A stretch of 64,000 bases of DNA from contig NZ_JACSQV010000009.1 in the NCBI RefSeq assembly GCF_014836445.1, positions 75,512-139,511 of the forward strand, written 5' to 3'. The translations under genes were made by a program, and so were the position numbers. The notes beneath the pieces are model-generated. The model saw only the letters and a program-made list of their open reading frames with translations, was not told where the DNA came from and did not search any database. Source of the DNA: Cellulomonas avistercoris. GTDB lineage: Bacteria; Actinomycetota; Actinomycetes; Actinomycetales; Cellulomonadaceae. This document shows, one piece after another, positions 16,113-24,675 of this stretch. The stretch's first letter is position 1. The number at the start of each line of letters is the position of its first letter.

Positions 16113-16687
16113 CAGACCTCCGTCCGGTGGAACCCCTGCCAGGACCGGGAGGCCGTCGGTCCGCGCTGCCCCTGGTAGCGCGAGCCGTAGGCCGCCGACC
16201 CGTACGGGTTCTCCGTGGGCGACGTCAGCCGGAAGAAGCAGAGCTGACCGATCTTCATGCCGGGCCACAGCAGGATCGGCAGGGTCGCGACGTTCGAGAG
16301 CTCGAGCGTGACGTGCCCGGTGAAGCCGGGGTCGATGAACCCCGCGGTCGAGTGGGTCAGGAGCCCCAGACGCCCGAGGGACGACTTGCCCTCGAGGCGC
16401 GCGGCGACGTCGTCGGGCAGCGTGACCTGCTCGTACGTCGAGCCGAGGACGAACTCGCCGGGGTGCAGGACGAACGGCTCGCTGCCGTCGACCTCGACGA
16501 GACGCGTGAGGTCGGGCTGCTCGGCAGCCGGGTCGATGAACGGGTACTTGTGGTTGTCGAACAGCCGGAAGTACCGGTCGAGGCGCACGTCGACGCTCGA
16601 CGGCTGGACCATCGCGGGCTCGTAGGGGTCGAGCGCGACCCTGCCCGTCTCGAGCTCGGCACGGATGTCGCGGTCGGAGAGCAGCAC
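16112..16687 (-). CDS. dcd: dCTP deaminase
   Basis: A 191-residue enzyme with the full Dcd/Dut trimer signature: [58 protein letters not shown] (catalytic Glu just before this block and substrate-binding Ser/Arg within it) and the C-terminal lid [10 protein letters not shown]. It deaminates dCTP; actinobacterial members such as the Mycobacterium enzyme are bifunctional and go on to dUMP, and the length and motifs fit that class. Supplies dUMP for thymidylate synthesis. The next gene overlaps its stop codon. Confidence 0.97.
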   Translation of the reverse strand: MLLSDRDIRAELETGRVALDPYEPAMVQPSSVDVRLDRYFRLFDNHKYPFIDPAAEQPDLTRLVEVDGSEPFVLHPGEFVLGSTYEQVTLPDDVAARLEGKSSLGRLGLLTHSTAGFIDPGFTGHVTLELSNVATLPILLWPGMKIGQLCFFRLTSPTENPYGSAAYGSRYQGQRGPTASRSWQGFHRTEV

Positions 16688-17050
16688 GGTGACACCGTAG
16701 TGCCGAACCGGTCCGAACCGACCCGCACGGGCGCGTCGGGTGCGCGCGGCTCACACGGACGGCGGGTACCGGGCTCCCTGGACGGCCGGGGACGTACCGG
16801 TGGATCGGTGCGGTGAAAGGTCACGGGCCGTTCCGGCCGGATCGGCCTTCGGGTTATGCTGTGCCCGCTTCACGTGTGGGAGCGCTCTCGCCCGTGCGGC
16901 GAGGCGCTTCGACGTCGAGCGCGCGCGGGGCTGCCCGCGATGTAGTTCCGTAGGACGACCAGGTACCTGAGCAGGGTCGCTGACACCTGGCGTGCACCTC
17001 CCGGTGGCGCCGCGGTCCTCGGCCGTGCGACGAGGCACGAGAGGCATGCC
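16688..17050 (+). promoter_or_regulatory. Control region and leader of cellobiose phosphorylase
   Basis: A 363-base gap between divergent dcd and cbp with no gene. A -10-like TTATGCT sits at 16854-16860 and a CebR-like box follows at 16877-16890. The remaining about 160-base leader up to the ATG has no obvious riboswitch fold; GAGAGGC lies just before the start codon. Confidence 0.5.
16877..16890 (+). promoter_or_regulatory. CebR/CelR-type operator
   Basis: TGGGAGCGCTCTCG matches the cellulose-utilisation operator TGGGAGCGCTCCCA (Streptomyces CebR, Thermobifida CelR) at 12 of 14 positions, with the GAGCGCTC core intact. It lies about 17 bases past the putative -10, where a LacI-family repressor would block transcription of cbp until cellobiose is present. 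Confidence 0.7.
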
Positions 17051-19519
17051 ATGCGGTTCGGCCACTTCGACGACGAGGCGCGCGAGTACGTCGTCACGAC
17101 GCCCCACACCCCCTACCCGTGGATCAACTACCTCGGGTCGGAGCGGTTCTTCTCGCTGCTCTCGCACCAGGCCGGTGGGTACTCGTTCTACCGCGACGCC
17201 AAGATGCGGCGCCTGACGCGGTACCGCTACAACAACATCCCCGCCGACACCGGCGGCCGCTACCTGTACGTGAACGACGGCGGCGACGTGTGGACCCCGT
17301 CGTGGCTGCCGGTCAAGGCGGACCTCGACCACTTCGAGGCGCGGCACGGGCTCGGCTACTCCCGCATCACGGGGGAGCGCGGCGGCCTGCGGGTCGCGAC
17401 GACGTTCTTCGTGCCGCTGGGCGAGGACGCCGAGGTGCAGCGCGTCGCCGTCACCAACACCTCCGACGCCGAGAAGACGGTCACCCTCTTCTCGTTCGTC
17501 GAGTTCTGCCTCTGGAACGCGCAGGACGACCAGACGAACTACCAGCGCAACCTCTCGATCGGCGAGGTCGAGGTCGAGCAGGACGGCCCGCACGGGTCGG
17601 CGATCTTCCACAAGACCGAGTACCGCGAGCGCCGTGACCACTACGCGGTGTTCGGTGTGAACACCCGCGCGGACGGCTTCGACACCGACCGCGACACGTT
17701 CGTCGGCGCGTACAACTCCCTGGGCGAGGCGGCCGTGCCGCGCGCCGGGGTGTCGAGCGACTCGGTCGCGTCGGGCTGGTACCCGATCGGCTCCCACTCG
17801 GTGCGCGTGACCCTCGCCCCGGGCGAGACGCGCGACCTCGTGTACGTCCTGGGCTACCTGGAGAACGCGCAGGACGAGAAGTGGGCCGACGACGCCCACC
17901 AGCTCGTCAACAAGGAGAAGGCGCACGCGCTGCTGGGCCGCTTCGCGACGGCCGAGCAGGCCGACGCCGCGGTCGAGGCGCTGCAGACGTACTGGACCGA
18001 GCTGCTCTCGACGTACTCGGTGCGCTCGGGCGACGAGAAGCTCGACCGGATGGTCAACATCTGGAACCAGTACCAGTGCATGGTCACGTTCAACATGTCG
18101 CGCTCGGCGTCGTACTTCGAGACCGGCATCGGCCGCGGCATGGGCTTCCGCGACTCGAACCAGGACCTGCTGGGCTTCGTGCACCTGGTCCCCGAGCGCG
18201 CGCGCGAGCGGATCATCGACATCGCGTCCACGCAGTTCGAGGACGGGTCGGCGTACCACCAGTACCAGCCGCTGACGAAGCGCGGGAACAACGACATCGG
18301 GTCCGGCTTCAACGACGACCCGCTGTGGCTCATCGCCGGTGTCGCCGGCTACGTCAAGGAGACCGGCGACTTCTCGATCCTCGACGAGCCCGTGCCGTTC
18401 GACAACGCGGCCGGCACCGAGGTCCCGCTGTTCGAGCACCTGACGCGCTCGTTCGACTTCACGGTCAACAACCGCGGCCCGCACGGCCTGCCGCTCATCG
18501 GCCGCGCCGACTGGAACGACTGCCTCAACCTCAACTGCTTCTCCACCGAGCCGGGCGAGTCGTTCCAGACCACCGAGAACAAGGCCGGCGGCCACGCCGA
18601 GTCCGTGTTCATCGCCGCGCAGTTCGTCCTCTACGGCGAGCAGTACGCCGAGCTCGCGGAGCGTCGTGGCCTCACCGAGGTCGCGTCGCAGGCCCGCAAG
18701 GTCGTCGACGAGGTCCGCGAGGCCGTGCTCGAGCACGCGTGGGACGGCCGCTGGTTCCTGCGCGCGTACGACTTCTACGGCAACCCCGTCGGCACCGACG
18801 CCAAGCCCGAGGGCAAGATCTGGATCGAGCCCCAGGGCTTCGCGGTCATGGCCGGCATCGGCGTGGGCGACGGTCCCGACGACGTCGAGGCGCCCGCGAT
18901 CCAGGCGCTCGACGCGGTCGACGAGATGCTCGGCACGCCGCACGGCCTGGTGCTGCAGTACCCGGCGTACACGACGTACCAGATCGAGCTCGGCGAGGTC
19001 TCGACGTACCCCCCGGGGTACAAGGAGAACGGTGGCATCTTCTGCCACAACAACCCGTGGGTGATCATCGCCGAGACGGTCGTCGGCCGCGGCGACAAGG
19101 CGTTCGACTACTACAAGCGGATCACCCCGGCGTACCGCGAGGAGATCAGCGACGTCCACAAGCTCGAGCCGTACGTGTACGCGCAGATGATCGCCGGCAA
19201 GCAGGCGTCGCGCGCCGGCGAGGCCAAGAACTCGTGGCTCACCGGTACCGCGGCGTGGAACTTCGTGGCGGTCTCGCAGTACCTGCTGGGTGTCCGGCCC
19301 GACTACGACGGCCTCGTCGTCGACCCGCAGATCGGCCCGGACGTCCCGTCGTTCACGGTCACGCGCGTCGCCCGCGGTGCGACGTACGAGATCACGGTGA
19401 CCAACTCCGGTGCCCGCGGCTCGCGCGGCACGCTGGTCGTCGACGGCTCGCCGGTCGAGGGCAACCACGTCCCGTACGCCCCCGCGGGCAGCACCGTCCG
19501 CGTCGAGGTCACGCTCTGA
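17051..19519 (+). CDS. cbp: Cellobiose phosphorylase (GH94)
   Basis: An 822-residue cytoplasmic enzyme that splits cellobiose with phosphate into glucose 1-phosphate and glucose, saving one ATP. It begins [18 protein letters not shown], carries the N-terminal beta-sandwich (about 1-290), helical linker, (alpha/alpha)6 barrel and C-terminal domain of GH94. The general acid Asp490 lies in GRADWNDC (487-490), and phosphate/substrate segments [29 protein letters not shown] and [11 protein letters not shown] are intact. Length and sequence match the Cellulomonas gilvus/uda enzyme. A CebR-like box precedes the gene; a sugar epimerase follows 46 bases downstream. Confidence 0.98.
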   Translation: MRFGHFDDEAREYVVTTPHTPYPWINYLGSERFFSLLSHQAGGYSFYRDAKMRRLTRYRYNNIPADTGGRYLYVNDGGDVWTPSWLPVKADLDHFEARHGLGYSRITGERGGLRVATTFFVPLGEDAEVQRVAVTNTSDAEKTVTLFSFVEFCLWNAQDDQTNYQRNLSIGEVEVEQDGPHGSAIFHKTEYRERRDHYAVFGVNTRADGFDTDRDTFVGAYNSLGEAAVPRAGVSSDSVASGWYPIGSHSVRVTLAPGETRDLVYVLGYLENAQDEKWADDAHQLVNKEKAHALLGRFATAEQADAAVEALQTYWTELLSTYSVRSGDEKLDRMVNIWNQYQCMVTFNMSRSASYFETGIGRGMGFRDSNQDLLGFVHLVPERARERIIDIASTQFEDGSAYHQYQPLTKRGNNDIGSGFNDDPLWLIAGVAGYVKETGDFSILDEPVPFDNAAGTEVPLFEHLTRSFDFTVNNRGPHGLPLIGRADWNDCLNLNCFSTEPGESFQTTENKAGGHAESVFIAAQFVLYGEQYAELAERRGLTEVASQARKVVDEVREAVLEHAWDGRWFLRAYDFYGNPVGTDAKPEGKIWIEPQGFAVMAGIGVGDGPDDVEAPAIQALDAVDEMLGTPHGLVLQYPAYTTYQIELGEVSTYPPGYKENGGIFCHNNPWVIIAETVVGRGDKAFDYYKRITPAYREEISDVHKLEPYVYAQMIAGKQASRAGEAKNSWLTGTAAWNFVAVSQYLLGVRPDYDGLVVDPQIGPDVPSFTVTRVARGATYEITVTNSGARGSRGTLVVDGSPVEGNHVPYAPAGSTVRVEVTL

Positions 19520-19565
19520 CCGGGGCCGCTGGGCGCCCGGCGCCGACAGCAGGGGGCTGCCGCCG

Positions 19566-20573
19566 ATGACGATCACCGCACAGATCACCGAGCCCGCGCC
19601 CGCCCCGGTCACCACGGCCGTGGCGGCGCCTCCGGGTGCCGTCACGCTGCGCAACGACCGCTGGGAGGTCGACGTGCTGCCCGGCACGGGGGCCGCGCTC
19701 GGCGCGGGGCGCATCCGCACGGCGGACGGGGTGTGGCGCGACCTGCTGCGCCCGACCCGTCGGGCGTCGTCGGGGGACCCCGAGAAGTGCGCGAGCTTCC
19801 CGATGGTGCCGTGGTCCAACCGCATCCGCGGCGGTGTGCTGCCGTTCGCCGGGCGGCGGTGGCAGCTGCAGCGCAACGCCGCCGACGGCACCGCGATCCA
19901 CGGTGCCGTGCGCTACGCGCACTGGGAGGTCGTCGAGCGCAGCGGCACGGCGGTGACGCTCGCCGTCGACACGGTCGAGCAGATCGGCATCAACTTCCCG
20001 TGGCAGTTCGGGGCCACGGTCCGCTACGCGCTCGACGGCGACGGCCTGGTCGTCACGACGTCGGTGCGCAACACCGACGTCGAGCCGTTCCCCGCCGGCT
20101 TCGGCCACCACCCGTACCTCAGCCGCGCGCTGCTGCCGGTCGGCGCGCCGGTCCGCGAGTACCCGCCGACCGCCGGGCCGCTGCTGCACGTGCCCGCCGA
20201 GGCCGGGTACCGGCTCTCGGGCGCCATCCCCGACGGCCCCGCCGGCCCCGTGCCGCCGCGCGCCGACTTCCGGTCCCGTCGCCCGCTGGGCTCGGGCTTC
20301 GTCGACGACGTGCTCACGGCGCTCGACCCGACGGAGCCGGTGCGCGTCGAGTACGCCGACGAGGGCGTCACCGTCGACCTCACCGTCGACCCGGTCTACC
20401 GGCACCTCGTCCTGTACGCGCCGCGTCGCCGCTGCTACTTCGCGCTCGAGCCCGCCACCAACGTCAACGACGGGTTCACGCTGCACGACCAGGGCGTGCC
20501 CGGCACGGGCGTGTTCGTGCTCGAGCCCGGCGAGGAGCGCTCGGGCAGCTTCCGGCTCTCCGTCACGGCCTGA
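19566..20573 (+). CDS. Aldose 1-epimerase
   Basis: A 335-residue mutarotase-fold protein. After a low-complexity Thr/Pro/Ala N-terminus it shows FPMVPWSNRIRGGVLPF, the substrate-binding IHGAVRYAHWEVVE (catalytic-type His), GFGHHPYLSRA with the paired His, GFVDDVLT and the C-terminal FALEPATNVNDGF carrying the catalytic-type Glu. It interconverts the alpha and beta anomers of glucose-like sugars. Placed directly after cellobiose phosphorylase, whose reaction is anomer-specific, it probably feeds or clears the right anomer. RBS is weak (GGGGGCTGCCGCCG). Confidence 0.93.
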   Translation: MTITAQITEPAPAPVTTAVAAPPGAVTLRNDRWEVDVLPGTGAALGAGRIRTADGVWRDLLRPTRRASSGDPEKCASFPMVPWSNRIRGGVLPFAGRRWQLQRNAADGTAIHGAVRYAHWEVVERSGTAVTLAVDTVEQIGINFPWQFGATVRYALDGDGLVVTTSVRNTDVEPFPAGFGHHPYLSRALLPVGAPVREYPPTAGPLLHVPAEAGYRLSGAIPDGPAGPVPPRADFRSRRPLGSGFVDDVLTALDPTEPVRVEYADEGVTVDLTVDPVYRHLVLYAPRRRCYFALEPATNVNDGFTLHDQGVPGTGVFVLEPGEERSGSFRLSVTA

Positions 20574-20638
20574 CACCCGCACCTGCCCGAGCCGTCCGCC
20601 CACCGCCCCCCGGGCGCGAGAGTGCGATCCGGTCGTGC

Positions 20639-21940
20639 TCAGTGGGCGTGGCCGCCGCGCGAGCGGTGCGGCGGCATGCCGACGGCCGCGACCGCCGCGA
20701 CCACCGTCGTCAGGGGGATCGCCAGGACCAGGCCCGTCGCCCCCGCGAGCGTCCGGACGATCTCCTCGGCGAACGCCCCGCTCGTCAGCGTGATGAGCAG
20801 CGGCTGCTGGTAGAGCTCGAGCAGCAGGAGCAGCGGCAGCGACGCCCCCGCGTACGCGAACGCGATCGTGTACACCGTCGAGGCGATGTGGTCGCGGCCG
20901 ATGCGCATGCCGCGCGCGGTCAGGGTCTGCCAGGACGCCGACGGGTCCGCCGCGCGGAGCTCCCACACGGCCGACGCCTGCGTGATGGTCACGTCGTTGA
21001 GCACACCGATGCCCGCGAGGACGACCCCGCACAGGAACACGCCGCGCAGCACGCCGACGCCGTCGGCGCCCAGCGCCCGTGCGAGCGCGAACGTGTCCTC
21101 CGACGTCACGGGCTGCAGCCGCGCGGCGTGCGCCCCGAGCAGTCCGAGCCCGGTCACCATGGCCAGGCCCAGCAGGGTCCCGACGAGGGCCGTCGTGGTC
21201 CGCAACGAGACCCCGTGCGCCAGGTACAGGACGACCACGACGATCGCGGTCGACCCGGCCAGCGCGACCGCGAGCCCGTCCTGCCCGGCGACGAGCGCAG
21301 GCAGGACGTAGGCGCCGAGGACGAGGAACGCCAGCGCCAGCCCGACGAGCGCGCGCAGGCCGCGCAGCCCCGCGACGAGGGTCGTGACCAGCGCGAACGC
21401 GAGCGCGAAGGTGCCGAGCGGCAGGGTCCGGTCGACGTCGTGCCACGCCCACACCTCGGGGTCGCCGGTCGCGGCGGGGTAGTGCTCGAGCAGCACGCGG
21501 GCGCCGGGCGGGACGTCGGACGCCGTGGTGCCGCCGGTCGCGTAGACCGCGACCTCGCGGCCGCCCGACGTGCGCGCGGTGACCTGGAGGCAGTCGACGC
21601 TCTGCGGCACGGTCCCGTCCTGCAGGACGTCCTCGATCGTGCCGTCGCACGACTGCATCCGGGAGTCGACCACCTGCGCGCCGACGTACGTGACGCCCGC
21701 GTCCACCAGGCCGGTCACCGGACCGCCGGCACCCGGCCACGTCAGGACCATGCCGAGCGCGGCGGCCACGGCGGCCAGGCCGACGACGGCCACGAGCGCC
21801 ACCCGCGTCGCCCGACCCGACCGCACGGCGACGTGGCCGTGCGGCGCGTCGGGGTCGACGGGCGCGGCGTCGACGGGCGCTGACGGCGTGGCGGCAGAGG
21901 GGGCGGCGGCGGAGGGTGCTGCGGGCTCGGTCGGGCTCAC
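20639..21940 (-). CDS. YibE/F family polytopic membrane protein (paralogue 1)
   Basis: A 433-residue protein from the GTG at 21940 (VSPTEP); an upstream ATG-type start at 21991 would add 17 residues. A Pro/Ala/Ser-rich cytoplasmic tail, one N-terminal span, an extracytoplasmic domain with two Cys (MQSCDGTIE, SVDCLQV), then six to seven spans. Family landmarks LNDVTITQASAVWELR, GMRIGRDHIASTVYTIAFAYAGA and FAEEIVRTLAGATGLVLAIPLTT are present. YibE/F proteins are of unknown function. The C-terminus is His-rich (HRSRGGHAH), and the AztD-like zinc protein lies next door, which may hint at metal handling. A closer copy exists at 44.4-45.7 kb. Confidence 0.88.
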   Translation of the reverse strand: MSPTEPAAPSAAAPSAATPSAPVDAAPVDPDAPHGHVAVRSGRATRVALVAVVGLAAVAAALGMVLTWPGAGGPVTGLVDAGVTYVGAQVVDSRMQSCDGTIEDVLQDGTVPQSVDCLQVTARTSGGREVAVYATGGTTASDVPPGARVLLEHYPAATGDPEVWAWHDVDRTLPLGTFALAFALVTTLVAGLRGLRALVGLALAFLVLGAYVLPALVAGQDGLAVALAGSTAIVVVVLYLAHGVSLRTTTALVGTLLGLAMVTGLGLLGAHAARLQPVTSEDTFALARALGADGVGVLRGVFLCGVVLAGIGVLNDVTITQASAVWELRAADPSASWQTLTARGMRIGRDHIASTVYTIAFAYAGASLPLLLLLELYQQPLLITLTSGAFAEEIVRTLAGATGLVLAIPLTTVVAAVAAVGMPPHRSRGGHAH

Positions 21941-21999
21941 GCGCAGATCCTGCCCTGCCGCACGCACCTCGCGCCGCCGGCGCACGAGCACGACCCGGA

Positions 22000-22191
22000 C
22001 CGGATCGCTCTCTCACGCTCCGGGGTGGACTGGATTGCTCTCTCACGCCCCTTCGGGGGGCCTCGGGGTGGACTGGATTGCTCTCTCACGCCCCTTGGGC
22101 TGGGGTGGGCTGGATCGCTCTCTCACGCCCTTGGGGGCGGGCCTGGAGGGGCTGGATTGCTCCCCCCCCCCGGTGAGAGAGCAATCCAGCC
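22000..22191. repeat. Tandem array of an 17-bp core with inverted terminal copy
   Basis: The core (T/C)GGAT(T/C)GCTCTCTCACGC starts at 22001, 22031, 22074 and 22111; a shortened copy starts at 22153. Spacers are GC-rich (CCCCTTCGGGGGG, CCCTTGGGGGCGGG) and partly self-complementary. The array ends with a ten-C tract and an inverted copy, GGTGAGAGAGCAATCCAGCC at 22172-22191, able to pair with any of the direct copies. It lies between aztD (ending at 22212) and the YibE/F start. Confidence 0.8.
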
Positions 22192-22211
22192 CGGCTGGTG
22201 GGCCTGTCGGG

Positions 22212-23498
22212 TCAGTGGGCGTGGGCGGCCTCGGCTGCCTCGCCCGTCGCGACGGCCAGCTCGTCGGGGACGACGTCGAGGGTCGCGGTGCGGAAGACCT
22301 CGCCGGTGGCGACGTCGACGGCGTGGATGCTGCGCGTGGCGGGGTCGGTCACGTACGCGGTGCCGGCGTGGACCTCGACCGCCGGGCGAGGGGTCTGCCA
22401 CGCGTCGGGCTCCTGCCACCCACCGATGACGGGCATCGAGCGGACGAGCGCGCCGGTCTCAGGGTCGACGACGTGCAGCGCGCCGTCGGTCCCCAGCACG
22501 AGCGCCTCGCCGTCGTCGCCGCGGGCCAGCGAGCGGAATGTGTACGACGCGGGCAGGTCGACGAGCCGCAGGGTCGCGGTGCGGGTGTCGACGAGCGAGA
22601 CGCGCGTGGGGCGCTCGAGGTCGGCGTCCGGGTCGCTCTTGTAGTCGCCGAGCACGACCGCGGACGCCTCGCTGCCCGCCTGGTTGCCGATGCGGCCGTA
22701 CGCGTCGGGGCTCTGGACCTTGGTGAACGCGCCGTCGCGGTAGAGCACGACACCGTCCTCACAGCCGATCGCGACGACGTCGTCGGCGGCGACGGACTCG
22801 CCGTGGACGCCCGGGCAGGCGTCGGTGGTGGCGATCTCGGCGTTATCGGCGTCGAGCGCCCGGACGCCGGTGCGCGCGTCCTCGGTCCCCTCGGACACCA
22901 CGAGCGAGCCGTCGTGCAGCTCGACCGCGACGCCGTGGTGCGCCGACGGGGTCGTGTAGGTGCGCGCCGCGTCCGTCGGGCCGTCCGCCACGTGCGGGGC
23001 GTCGACGACCGTCACGTCGCCGGTGCCGTCGTCGAAGAAGGCCGTGCGGCCGTCGTGCACGACGACGTGCCCCGGCTTGGCGGCCGGGTAGGTGACGTCG
23101 GTGAGCAGCGGGTCGACCGTGAAGTGGTGCGCGTGGTCGCCGTGGGCCTCGCCCCACGTGCCGGCGTCGAGCAGGCGGAAGCCGCCCGCGGTGGTGACGG
23201 CGACGTGGCGGCCGTCGCCGACCGGGTTCAGGCGCAGGTAGCCCTCGGCCGGCAGGTCGGCGACGACCTCGAGGGTGTCGGCGTCGAGGACCTGGATGCC
23301 GCCGTCGTAGGTGACGGCGAGGCGGGTGACGGCCGTGGCGCGCTCCTGCGCGGCGGGAGTGCCGGCCTCCGGGGTCGGTGGCGGGGCGGCGTCACCGGCG
23401 CCGGGGGTGCCGGCGCAGGCGGTCAGCAGCGCCGTCGCCAGGACGAGCGCGAGGGCGGGGATCGAGCGGTGGCGGAGGGTGTGGCTCGCAGTGGTCAT
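22212..23498 (-). CDS. aztD: AztD-like zinc metallochaperone lipoprotein
   Basis: A 428-residue lipoprotein: basic start, hydrophobic segment and lipobox LLTAC (Cys28), a Pro/Ala-rich linker and a beta-propeller made of repeated blades (GIQVLDADTLEVVADL, GGFRLLDAGTW, GALHVVDPETGALV, RSIHAVDVATGEVF). The His-rich loop AHGDHAHHF is the zinc-binding feature of AztD, the periplasmic chaperone that hands zinc to the AztABC importer in Paracoccus. C-terminus ends AEAAHAH. No aztABC genes are nearby, so it may serve a transporter elsewhere or only sequester zinc. It has its own promoter. Confidence 0.8.
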   Translation of the reverse strand: MTTASHTLRHRSIPALALVLATALLTACAGTPGAGDAAPPPTPEAGTPAAQERATAVTRLAVTYDGGIQVLDADTLEVVADLPAEGYLRLNPVGDGRHVAVTTAGGFRLLDAGTWGEAHGDHAHHFTVDPLLTDVTYPAAKPGHVVVHDGRTAFFDDGTGDVTVVDAPHVADGPTDAARTYTTPSAHHGVAVELHDGSLVVSEGTEDARTGVRALDADNAEIATTDACPGVHGESVAADDVVAIGCEDGVVLYRDGAFTKVQSPDAYGRIGNQAGSEASAVVLGDYKSDPDADLERPTRVSLVDTRTATLRLVDLPASYTFRSLARGDDGEALVLGTDGALHVVDPETGALVRSMPVIGGWQEPDAWQTPRPAVEVHAGTAYVTDPATRSIHAVDVATGEVFRTATLDVVPDELAVATGEAAEAAHAH

Positions 23499-23555
23499 GG
23501 TGGGGAGGGCGCGGGCGCGCCCGGTCCTCTCGGGTCGTCCGGGATGGGCGACGCG

Positions 23556-23585
23556 AACCTAACAGGTACTGAGAGGCGATATCAA
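23556..23585 (-). promoter_or_regulatory. Sigma70-type promoter of aztD
   Basis: On the minus strand TTGATA (23585-23580) and TAGGTT (23561-23556) are 18 bases apart, in an unusually AT-rich patch for this window. Transcription would begin about 50 bases before the aztD ATG. No clear Zur palindrome is visible around it. Confidence 0.55.
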
Positions 23586-23605
23586 TAAGCGGAGAGGTCC
23601 GCGTC

Positions 23606-24205
23606 TCACCGCAGGTCGAGCACCATCCGGTACCCCGCGTCGTACGTCTCGTCGCGGACGAAGCCGATGTGCTCGTAGAACGCGACAGCCCGTGCGTTGC
23701 GCGGGTCGACGTCCAGGTGCACGCCCGGCACGCCCCGGTCCCGCAGCGCGTCCGCCAGCGTCGCGACGAGCCGACGGCCCCAGCCGTGGCTCTGAGCCCG
23801 CGGCAGCAGGTCGATGTGCAGGTGTGCCGGTGCCGACGCCGGCACCGACGGCGTGCCCGGCTCGTGCACGTGGGCGCGCAGCACGTGGTCCTCGGTGCCG
23901 TCGCGCGGGTCGGCGAGCAGCGGGTAGCGGGCGCGCAGCACCGGCCACCACGCGCGCTCGCACCAGGCGGCGAACGCCACGGTGTCGGCCGTGGCCACGA
24001 CGTACCCGGCGATGCCCCGCCCGTCGACGACCACGAACGACAGGCCCGGGTCCGCGGTCGGGTACGGCCCGCAGTAGACGTGCCCCAGCAGCTCCGGATC
24101 GCGGTAGAGGGCCGTCGCGTCCTCGCCCGCGGCACCCGTCAGGAGGCACACGCGGTACATGCCGGGCAGGTCGGAGGCGTGGAACGGGCGCATCGACGCG
24201 GTCAC
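23606..24205 (-). CDS. GNAT family N-acetyltransferase
   Basis: A 199-residue protein starting GTG (VTASMRPFHASDLPGMYRVC). It has the GNAT layout: LSFVVVDGRGIAGYVVAT, HIDLLPRAQSHGWGRRLVATLADALRDRG (acetyl-CoA pyrophosphate loop, in the looser form QSHGWG), VHLDVDPRNARAVAFYEHIGF and the closing strand YRMVLDL. Resembles the Streptomyces/Cellulomonas GNATs related to O-GlcNAcase acetyltransferase-like domains. Substrate unknown. It reads toward aztD, whose promoter lies just past its stop. Confidence 0.9.
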   Translation of the reverse strand: MTASMRPFHASDLPGMYRVCLLTGAAGEDATALYRDPELLGHVYCGPYPTADPGLSFVVVDGRGIAGYVVATADTVAFAAWCERAWWPVLRARYPLLADPRDGTEDHVLRAHVHEPGTPSVPASAPAHLHIDLLPRAQSHGWGRRLVATLADALRDRGVPGVHLDVDPRNARAVAFYEHIGFVRDETYDAGYRMVLDLR

Positions 24206-24270
24206 CTGTCCGACCCTGCCACCCGCCGGGCGCCGGGACCAGGCGCGACCCGATCGCGACGCGGCCCGGG

Positions 24271-24301
24271 TTGAAGGACCACACCGGGTACCGGGTAGGA
24301 T
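24271..24301 (+). promoter_or_regulatory. Putative tRNA-Gly promoter
   Basis: TTGAAG (24271-24276) and TAGGAT (24296-24301) are separated by 19 bases, slightly long, and end 29 bases before the tRNA. The sequence between tRNA and GNAT gene otherwise holds nothing recognisable. Confidence 0.45.
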
Positions 24302-24330
24302 CGTTGCCGCAGCGTCCGTAAGGGCGCCGC

Positions 24331-24401
24331 GCGGGTGTAGTTCAGTGGCAGAACTTCAGCTTCCCAAGCTGATAGCGCGAGTTCGATTCTCGTCACCCGC
24401 T
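24331..24401 (+). tRNA. tRNA-Gly (anticodon CCC)
   Basis: A complete cloverleaf of 71 bases: acceptor GCGGGTG with CACCCGC, D arm GTTC/GAAC, anticodon stem TCAGC/GCTGA around the loop TTCCCAA (anticodon CCC, reading GGG), T arm GCGAG-TTCGATT-CTCGT, discriminator T. The 3' CCA is not encoded. The GGG codon is well used in this GC-rich genome. Confidence 0.95.
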
Positions 24402-24421
24402 CCCATCGTCCCGGTGCTCGT

Positions 24422-24440
24422 CCCGGGTCTTCGTCCCGGG
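24422..24440 (+). terminator. Weak hairpin after tRNA-Gly
   Basis: CCCGGG (24422-24427) and CCCGGG (24435-24440) can pair around TCTTCGT. Short stem without a T tract; the rest of the 270-base gap to the vWA gene shows nothing clear. Confidence 0.35.
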
Positions 24441-24675
24441 CCCTGTGCCCAGCCGCCGTAGCCGAGCGCGGCGCCCGCGTCACCACGAGCCGCCCCCCGA
24501 CCCGCGCGGCCGCATCTCGATCCGCACAAGGTGAGGTCACGGTCCGGCCACGCGGCGGGGGTCGCGGACACGGAAGCCCATCGTTCGGGTCACGAGCCCG
24601 CAACTCCCGTCCGGGGCAGCCCGCCCCCGCCCTAGCGTCTGGCCCCACGCCACGACCACGGAGACGGGGACAGCG

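Noticed and set aside
22161-22171. Ten-C tract as a phase-variation switch
   Set aside because: It lies between genes in a repeat spacer and not in a coding start or promoter spacing, so length changes would not obviously switch a gene.
23556-23605. Zur operator upstream of aztD
   Set aside because: The region is AT-rich but I could not find the expected long palindrome with central ATnAT-type symmetry.
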